From Ignavibacteriaceae bacterium (GTDB lineage: Bacteria; Bacteroidota; Ignavibacteria; Ignavibacteriales; Ignavibacteriaceae), in NCBI GenBank assembly GCA_026193755.1, contig JAPHUI010000097.1, positions 1 through 10,361 of the forward strand: 10,361 bases of DNA. The letters run 5' to 3'. The notes below the pieces were generated by a model. The model was given only the letters and a program-made list of their open reading frames with translations. It had not been told where the DNA came from and did not search any database. Shown piece by piece: positions 1-5,329 of the stretch (its first letter is position 1; each line of letters opens with the position of its first letter). The position numbers and the translations under genes were made by a program.

Positions 1-1166
1 CAAAAGATAATGATAAAGAGTGGGCAGTAATAAATCAAAATGATGGCAATATATATGTTGTGTGGGCCCAATTTGATGATCACGGAAGCCCTAATCCACT
101 GGACAGTTCTGAAATACAATTGTCACGCTCAACTGATAGTGGAATCACGTGGTCGACACCAGTAGTTGTAAGTGATAAAAAAGGTGATGCACAAGGTAGC
201 AACTACAGCGATCATGCTCCAATGCCTGCGGTAGGACCTAATAATGAGTTATATGTTACATGGATGGGTCCGGAAGGCCTTATGTTTGATAAATCTACTG
301 ATAATGGTTCAACATGGTTAGAGAATGATATAAACGTCACAGGTTTTCATATCAATTGGTTAGTATTCAATGTGCCTGGAATACCCATTGTCCCAGGTTT
401 CCCAATAATAAATTGCGATCTTAGCCCAAGTGCTTATAACGGAAATATATACATATGTTGGACGGATGAACGAAGCGGTTATAATGATACCGATGTATGG
501 TTGGTTAAGTCGGTTGATGGCGGATTAAACTGGAGTGCCCCTATTCGTGTGAACGATGATCCACCGGGGAAACATCAATTTTTTGCCTGGATGACGATAG
601 ATCAAACTAACGGTTATTTGTATTTTGTCTTTTACGACCGGCGTAACTACTCATCTGTTCAAACTGATGTATATATGGCTCTCTCAAAAGATGGCGGTGG
701 ATCTTTCATAAATTTCAAGGTAAGCGAAAACTGGTTTGCGATAACACCAGATAATTATATTGGACACTACATTGGTGTTAGTGCTCATAATAATATTGTC
801 CGCCCTGTATGGACAAGGATAGACAACGATTATCCAAGTTTGTGGACTGCTATTGTAGATAGTGTAACGGCAGTTGAAAATATTTCAGATCAAGTTTCAC
901 TTTCTAAATTTGAACTATATCAAAATTATCCAAATCCATTCAATCCTAGTACAATAATAAAATATTCCATTCCAGAACTAAAATTCATTACTATTAAAGT
1001 ATTCGATGTGCTTGGAAACGAGATAGCAGAATTAGTAAATGAAGTAAAACCAGCGGGAGAATATGAGGTTGAATTTAATGCAAAAGCTTTAACGAGTGGA
1101 ATTTATTTCTATCAATTGAAAGTAGGTAATCATCTGGAAACAAAGAAAATGTTGTACTTAAAATAA
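1..1166 (+). CDS. Asp-box (BNR/sialidase-like) beta-propeller protein with T9SS sorting domain, 5'-partial
   Basis: The frame is open to the left edge (first complete codon at base 3), so the start and signal peptide lie outside the window. The GTG at 60 is an internal Val codon and not a likely start. Four Asp-box motifs of the S-x-D-x-G-x-x-W type are visible at about 129-152, 294-317, 510-533 and 684-707 (the last ends in Phe). Each precedes a beta-strand, and the spacing of roughly 55-70 residues suits a sialidase-fold propeller. From about base 903 the protein has a T9SS type A C-terminal domain: YQNYPNPFNP, then KVFDVLGNEI, SGIYFYQL and a final TKKMLYLK. Such proteins are exported by Sec, cross the outer membrane through T9SS and are anchored or released at the surface. 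Asp-boxes alone do not show sialidase activity and no catalytic arginine triad is evident, so I do not assign an enzyme function. Confidence 0.85.
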   Translation, partial: KDNDKEWAVINQNDGNIYVVWAQFDDHGSPNPLDSSEIQLSRSTDSGITWSTPVVVSDKKGDAQGSNYSDHAPMPAVGPNNELYVTWMGPEGLMFDKSTDNGSTWLENDINVTGFHINWLVFNVPGIPIVPGFPIINCDLSPSAYNGNIYICWTDERSGYNDTDVWLVKSVDGGLNWSAPIRVNDDPPGKHQFFAWMTIDQTNGYLYFVFYDRRNYSSVQTDVYMALSKDGGGSFINFKVSENWFAITPDNYIGHYIGVSAHNNIVRPVWTRIDNDYPSLWTAIVDSVTAVENISDQVSLSKFELYQNYPNPFNPSTIIKYSIPELKFITIKVFDVLGNEIAELVNEVKPAGEYEVEFNAKALTSGIYFYQLKVGNHLETKKMLYLK

Positions 1167-1212
1167 AAGTATCAAAAACCGGTTCAACACCGAAACATTT
1201 TAAATAATCATC

Positions 1213-1219
1213 GGAGAAG
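1213..1219 (+). promoter_or_regulatory. ribosome binding site of the VCBS-repeat gene
   Basis: GGAGAAG lies six bases before the ATG at 1226. It is a good Shine-Dalgarno match and fixes the start of the following gene, whose first residues form a clean signal peptide. Confidence 0.6.
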
Positions 1220-1225
1220 TAAATT

Positions 1226-2674
1226 ATGAAAAAGTTGATGTTTTATTATTTAGTATTTGCTCTTGGAACTTTAGTTTTTATAACAAATTTATTACCGCAA
1301 TCACTCACAAACAAAACAAAAGGACTTGACTTCAATGAACATGTAGTTAAGAATAATTTCAATGGACCAAATACAATTGCGGCAGCAGATTTTGATGCTG
1401 ACGGTGATGTAGATGTTGTCGCCACAAGTTTTGATGGTAACTATATATCATTGTTTGAAAATGACGACAATCAGAATTTTTCTGAGCATTATCTAATCCA
1501 GAATTTTGGTCAGCCTAAAGTTGATGTTGCATTTATTGATGGAGATTTGGATTATGACATTATTGCTTCCTCACAAACCGGTGATAAAATAGTATGGTTT
1601 GAAAATGATGGTCAGGCACAATTCACTGAGCACCTGATCATCGATAATTGGGAGAGTGCGGGATTTGTATATGCTAAAGATCAGATAAGAGGTATTGATT
1701 TGGATATTAATGACGACGGGTTTACTGATTTTATTACAACCGCAACACCTAATGGGAATAAGATATCGTGGTTTGAAAATGACGGCAACCAGAATTTTAC
1801 TGAGCATTTACTTAAAGAAAATTGGTACTGGGTGAGAAGAGCTTCTGCGTATGATATTGATAACGATAATGACATGGATATTGTAGCAGCAGCAAAAGTC
1901 GGAGAAATTATCTGGTTCGAGAATGATGGTGACGAAAATTTTTCCGAACATCTGGTTATTTCAGATTGGGGTGAACCAAATGCAGTTCTGGTAGAAGATA
2001 TGAACAAGGATGGATCTAATGATCTGGTTGCCACATCTGTTGTTGCCAATGAAGTAGTTTGGTTTGAAAACGATGGCAATCAAAATTTTACTAAGCGTAT
2101 AATTAAAGACCATTACGATGGCGCATATGGATTAGATATTGCCGATATAGATAATGATAATGATAAAGATGTGCTGGCAACTGCGTGGATTGGCGGTTTT
2201 GGTTCTGTGTTTGAAAATGATGGCAATCAAAATTTTACTGAATACGTTTTTTGTAATACCGGTTTCGACCTTCTGCATTTATTTACTATTGATTTAGATA
2301 AAGATCAAGATCTTGATATCTTAGGCGCATGTTACGCTTCCAACCTTCCGCAACTCAGATGGTGGGAGAATAATTCGACTGTTGGAGTTGAGGAATTCAA
2401 CAGTCTGCCTCTACATTTTAAACTGTTGCAAAATTATCCTAATCCGTTTAACCCAGTAACTAATATCAAATATGAGATTCCTGATTTTAGTTTTGTAGCA
2501 ATTAAAGTGTATGATATTTTAGGTAATGAGATTGTAACAATGGTCAATGAGGAAAAAGCGCCTGGAAATTATGGAATTGTATTTAATGCAAATGGTCTTT
2601 CGAGTGGAGTTTATTTCTTTAAAATCAATTCAGACCATTTTTCAGATACGAAGAAGATGATTTTGATGAAGTAA
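1226..2674 (+). CDS. VCBS/FG-GAP-repeat beta-propeller protein with T9SS sorting domain
   Basis: This is a 482-residue secreted protein. Residues 1-25 form a signal peptide (MKK start, hydrophobic core, likely cleavage near LLPQS). The body has about seven repeats of 48-58 residues. Each carries a calcium-loop-like Asp/Asn-rich motif (for example DFDADGDVDVV, DIDNDNDMDIV, DLDKDQDLDIL) followed by a strand ending in WFENDG or a variant, at about residues 76, 124, 182, 230, 279, 328 and 379. In known FG-GAP/VCBS proteins such repeats form the blades of a propeller that binds Ca2+ and mediates adhesion or ligand binding. Residues from about 396 form the T9SS tail (LLQNYPNPFNP, KVYDILGNEI, SGVYFFKI, TKKMILMK). 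The ligand cannot be read from the sequence. It lies 59 bases after the Asp-box gene on the same strand, so the two may be co-transcribed. Confidence 0.88.
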   Translation: MKKLMFYYLVFALGTLVFITNLLPQSLTNKTKGLDFNEHVVKNNFNGPNTIAAADFDADGDVDVVATSFDGNYISLFENDDNQNFSEHYLIQNFGQPKVDVAFIDGDLDYDIIASSQTGDKIVWFENDGQAQFTEHLIIDNWESAGFVYAKDQIRGIDLDINDDGFTDFITTATPNGNKISWFENDGNQNFTEHLLKENWYWVRRASAYDIDNDNDMDIVAAAKVGEIIWFENDGDENFSEHLVISDWGEPNAVLVEDMNKDGSNDLVATSVVANEVVWFENDGNQNFTKRIIKDHYDGAYGLDIADIDNDNDKDVLATAWIGGFGSVFENDGNQNFTEYVFCNTGFDLLHLFTIDLDKDQDLDILGACYASNLPQLRWWENNSTVGVEEFNSLPLHFKLLQNYPNPFNPVTNIKYEIPDFSFVAIKVYDILGNEIVTMVNEEKAPGNYGIVFNANGLSSGVYFFKINSDHFSDTKKMILMK

Positions 2675-2685
2675 AATTCTTATTG

Positions 2686-2701
2686 AATTTGTGAACAAAT
2701 T
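2686..2701. repeat. short inverted repeat after the VCBS gene
   Basis: AATTTGT, two bases, then ACAAATT form a perfect 7-base inverted repeat starting 12 bases after the stop codon. The two-base centre is too short for a stable hairpin loop without opening the stem, and no T-run follows directly, so it is a poor terminator. It may be a chance AT-rich palindrome or a protein-binding site. Confidence 0.25.
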
Positions 2702-2767
2702 AGTGCACAATTTAGACTTAAAAAAAAAGTGTTTGATTTCAGAGATTAAATAAAGAAGGTCAACTAT

Positions 2768-2809
2768 TTTGTAATCAGGCGGTCGGCGGTTCGAATCCGT
2801 TCACCATCT
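2768..2809 (+). pseudogene. 3' fragment of a tRNA, threonine-type (anticodon TGT), possible attachment site
   Basis: From the anticodon loop onward the spacing is exactly that of a standard tRNA. The anticodon loop is TTTGTAA (2768-2774, anticodon TGT), then the 3' half of the anticodon stem (2775-2779) and a five-base variable loop CGGTC. The T-arm has stem GGCGG, loop TTCGAAT and stem CCGTT, with three Watson-Crick and two G-U pairs. The acceptor 3' strand is CACCATC with discriminator T at 2809. No CCA is encoded. Upstream there is no D-arm and no GATGGTG to pair with the acceptor strand, and the 5' anticodon stem is broken (only two of five pairs possible). The gene is therefore truncated at the anticodon stem and cannot give a normal tRNA. 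The Thr identity is inferred from the anticodon and from resemblance to tRNA-Thr(UGU). A terminator follows at once, as after a real tRNA. Confidence 0.72.
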
Positions 2810-2817
2810 CAAAAAAT

Positions 2818-2851
2818 AACCCCCAAGAGGTTAAAATCTTGGGGGTTTGTT
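2818..2851 (+). terminator. strong rho-independent terminator after the tRNA fragment
   Basis: AACCCCCAAGA (2818-2828) pairs perfectly with TCTTGGGGGTT (2837-2847) around an eight-base loop, giving an 11-bp stem with five consecutive C-G pairs. The following TTTGTT is a modest T-tract. It lies nine bases after the tRNA discriminator, so it is probably the original terminator of the tRNA transcript. It also insulates the sulfotransferase genes from upstream transcription. Confidence 0.85.
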
Positions 2852-2874
2852 AATATATAATTCAAGCATTATTC

Positions 2875-2987
2875 CAAAAGTTGCGTTAAACCTTAAAAAA
2901 ATAATGATTTGGTAATTAATCGAATGGAATTGAACACTAAAAGTTGATAGTTTCTTTTATTCTATCCGTTGTACTTAACGCAATTTG
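2875..2987. repeat. 113-bp stretch bounded by an imperfect inverted repeat
   Basis: TTGCGTTAA at 2881-2889 has an exact inverted copy, TTAACGCAA, at 2975-2983. With a two-base gap the match extends outward to CAAA at 2875-2878 and TTTG at 2984-2987. No coding potential is seen between the arms and no target-site duplication was recognised. It could be a miniature element, an operator pair or chance in AT-rich DNA. Confidence 0.25.
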
Positions 2988-2998
2988 AATTAGTTTTG
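2969..2998 (+). promoter_or_regulatory. possible Bacteroidota-type promoter for the sulfotransferase pair
   Basis: TAGTTTTG at 2991-2998 matches the Bacteroidota -7 consensus TAnnTTTG. A TTG at 2969-2971 lies 19 bases upstream, near the usual distance for the -33 TTTG element, which it matches only in part. Transcription from here would start near 3005 and leave a leader of roughly 85-90 bases before the preferred TTG start at 3092. The organism's own promoter consensus is unknown, so this is tentative. Confidence 0.28.
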
Positions 2999-3091
2999 AT
3001 TCAAGAAAAATTATCAATTAAATTGAATTCTAAATCAATTAAGTTTCAAACGTTAGTTTTAGAACGGAATTTCTTTTTAATTGTTTATATT

Positions 3092-5296
3092 TTGAAAAAA
3101 ACAGAATACATAAATTATATTAAATTCCTTCTGATTTTTATCTCTTTCTTAACTTCTAATCTAATTTATTCTCAAGTTAAAATTGCAAACGAATATCAAT
3201 TTATCAGTCCTGTACCAGGTTCTCATGGAATATTACCAGAAAGTAATATTATAATCAGGGAGGGAGAAATAATTGATATAACAACGAAAGATGAATTATT
3301 TGTGGAAGTCACTGGTTCTAAAAGTGGTAGTCATTATGGTCAAATAATATTATCCGATGATTCAAGAACATTAATATTTAAACCGGTAATATCATTTTCT
3401 GATGGAGAAGAGGTCTTTGTTGATTTAAAGGGGAAAATAAAAACGATTTCAGGTCGGAATTTACCATCGTTGAAATTTAATTTTTTTATTATTTCAGAAA
3501 ATTACAAAGATCAAATAACTGAAAATATAAGCAAGCTAGTTTCAGTGGATGATTCCAACTTGAAGAAGATTAAACCAAATTTTTCAACTACAGATAAAAA
3601 TAAACCAATTAATAAATTATCACGAGATTTTCCTGAAATAACTGTAAATATTTCAAATCATCCATCAACCGGAAATATTTTTCTCACGCTAAATTCAATT
3701 TATGCTCTACTGACTTATTTGGTTATCGCTGATAATAGCGGGATGCCCATTTATTATTTGAAAACTTCTGGTATACAAAGGAACTTTCAACTTCAGCCAA
3801 ATGGTTTACTCACTTATTTCGATCAGAGCTCAAATAAGTTTCTTGAAATGGATTCGTCTTATAGCAGAGTAGACAGTTTTTATTGCAAAAATGGTTTTGA
3901 GGCTACTACTGATTTTCATGACCTAATAGTACTTGAAAATGGTCATTCGATATTGTTGGGCAGAGATGTCCAGGTGGTGAATATGGATACGGTTATCTCT
4001 GGCGGAGACACGGCAGCTGTTGTTGAAGGCTTTGTCATTCAGGAACAGGATGCAAATAAAAATGTAATATTCCAATGGAGAACTTTTGATCATTTCCAGA
4101 TTACAGATGCTACGGAAGATGTGAATCTTCTCAATAGATTTATTAATCCATTCCATTGCAATTCGTTAGAGATTGATTCTGATGAAAATATTATTTTATC
4201 TTCGAGGCACCTGGATGAAATCACAAAAATAAACCGGCTAACCGGAGAAATTATATGGCGGTGGGGCGGAATAAATTCAAAAAATAATGAGTTTCTTTTT
4301 ATTAATGATCCGCTTACTTTCTCTCACCAGCATGATGTCAGCGTTACAGCAAAAGGTACTATTACTCTTTTTGATAATGGAAATCTTCACAACCCACCTC
4401 TATCGAGAGCAAAAGAGTATGATCTGGATGAAGTTAACAAAAAAGCAACACTAATCTGGTCTTACATTAATACTCCCGGAACTTTCTCGGGCGCATCAGG
4501 AAGTACTCAACGATTATCTGATGGTAATACTTTTGTTGGGTGGGGAGTTCACGAAGGAGTCTCACCGGATGCAACAGAAATAAATGCTGAAGGAAACATT
4601 GCACTTAATATTTCGTTACCGGATTCTTTTTCAAGTTATCGAGTTTATAGGTATGCCTGGAAGACCAATTTATTTTTTATCGAACCTGATTCAATCTTTT
4701 TTGAATCAGTATCGGTTGGTGATTCCGCAATTATTTCTGTTTTATTAAAAAATAATTCAGCTGACTCAATTAATATTACGAGTTTTTTCAACAGGAAATC
4801 TGCTTATGTCATAGAACATCCTGTTCCTTTTACACTTTTACCTTTTGAAACCGAACCCATTGACATTAAATTCAAACCATATACTTATGGACTTTTTAAG
4901 GATACATTACATATCAGATCAGATACAGATATAAAAAGAATTGCTCAGCTTTTAGTGCTTGCAGGAAGAACAGATACATCTTTCTCAAATTTATCAGACG
5001 AAAATTTTGCTTCGAGATATATTTTAGCACAAAACTACCCCAATCCTTTTAATCCAAATACGAAAATAAAATTTCAAATTGCAGATATTGGATTTGTGAG
5101 TTTAAAGGTATACGATATCCTGGGAAACGAAATTACAACACTTATTAATGAAGAAAGATCTGCAGGCATTTATGAGTTAGCCTGGAACGCATCAAATCAA
5201 CCGAGCGGAATCTATTTTTATCAAATTCGTGTAAATTCAATTTTAGGTGATAAACAATCATTTATTAATACAAAGAAGATGTTGTTATTAAAATAA
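3092..5296 (+). CDS. aryl-sulfate sulfotransferase (ASST)-like protein with T9SS sorting domain, copy 1
   Basis: This is a predicted surface enzyme of the arylsulfotransferase family, which moves sulfate from one phenolic sulfate ester to another phenol without PAPS. The frame is open from 2969, but a TTG at 3092 gives 734 residues with a good signal peptide (KFLLIFISFL core, cleavage near YSQ, residue 28). The frame has no usable ATG near its start. Domains are a Big_5/SbsA-like Ig domain (about 34-130, ISPVPGS start), the ASST propeller (about 190-525, with LTGEIIWRWGG), an ASH-like domain (about 531-625) and a T9SS tail from about 642 (QNYPNPFNP, KVYDILGNEI, TKKMLLLK). His276 (DFHDL), His355 (HCNSLEI), Arg372 (SSRHLDEI) and His414 (HQHDV) are candidate equivalents of the E. 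coli AssT catalytic residues His252, His356, Arg374 and His436; this mapping is inferred. No Dsb partner genes are adjacent. Confidence 0.83.
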   Translation: MKKTEYINYIKFLLIFISFLTSNLIYSQVKIANEYQFISPVPGSHGILPESNIIIREGEIIDITTKDELFVEVTGSKSGSHYGQIILSDDSRTLIFKPVISFSDGEEVFVDLKGKIKTISGRNLPSLKFNFFIISENYKDQITENISKLVSVDDSNLKKIKPNFSTTDKNKPINKLSRDFPEITVNISNHPSTGNIFLTLNSIYALLTYLVIADNSGMPIYYLKTSGIQRNFQLQPNGLLTYFDQSSNKFLEMDSSYSRVDSFYCKNGFEATTDFHDLIVLENGHSILLGRDVQVVNMDTVISGGDTAAVVEGFVIQEQDANKNVIFQWRTFDHFQITDATEDVNLLNRFINPFHCNSLEIDSDENIILSSRHLDEITKINRLTGEIIWRWGGINSKNNEFLFINDPLTFSHQHDVSVTAKGTITLFDNGNLHNPPLSRAKEYDLDEVNKKATLIWSYINTPGTFSGASGSTQRLSDGNTFVGWGVHEGVSPDATEINAEGNIALNISLPDSFSSYRVYRYAWKTNLFFIEPDSIFFESVSVGDSAIISVLLKNNSADSINITSFFNRKSAYVIEHPVPFTLLPFETEPIDIKFKPYTYGLFKDTLHIRSDTDIKRIAQLLVLAGRTDTSFSNLSDENFASRYILAQNYPNPFNPNTKIKFQIADIGFVSLKVYDILGNEITTLINEERSAGIYELAWNASNQPSGIYFYQIRVNSILGDKQSFINTKKMLLLK

Positions 5297-5317
5297 TTTT
5301 CATTTTTTTAAAGATTT

Positions 5318-5323
5318 AAGGAT
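5318..5323 (+). promoter_or_regulatory. ribosome binding site of the second sulfotransferase gene
   Basis: AAGGAT lies six bases before the ATG at 5330. A second AAGG at 5324-5327 is too close to the start to be preferred. It supports the chosen start and translation of the second gene from a shared mRNA. Confidence 0.4.
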
Positions 5324-5329
5324 AAGGTT

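Noticed and set aside
1..1166. Active sialidase
   Set aside because: Four Asp-boxes support the propeller fold only. No arginine triad or FRIP-type motif is visible in the part present.
1571..2079. Reverse-strand open frames inside the VCBS gene
   Set aside because: They lie fully antisense to a well-supported repeat protein, and their own repeated patterns mirror the VCBS repeats. They have no domain, signal or ribosome site of their own.
2735..2810. Complete functional tRNA gene
   Set aside because: The expected 5' acceptor strand GATGGTG and a D-arm are absent at the correct distance, and the anticodon stem has only two of five pairs. Only the 3' part is tRNA-like.
2768..2851. tmRNA or other structured RNA instead of a tRNA remnant
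   Set aside because: The anticodon loop, five-base variable loop, T-arm and acceptor strand all have exact tRNA spacing, and no tag-peptide frame or pseudoknot region precedes them.
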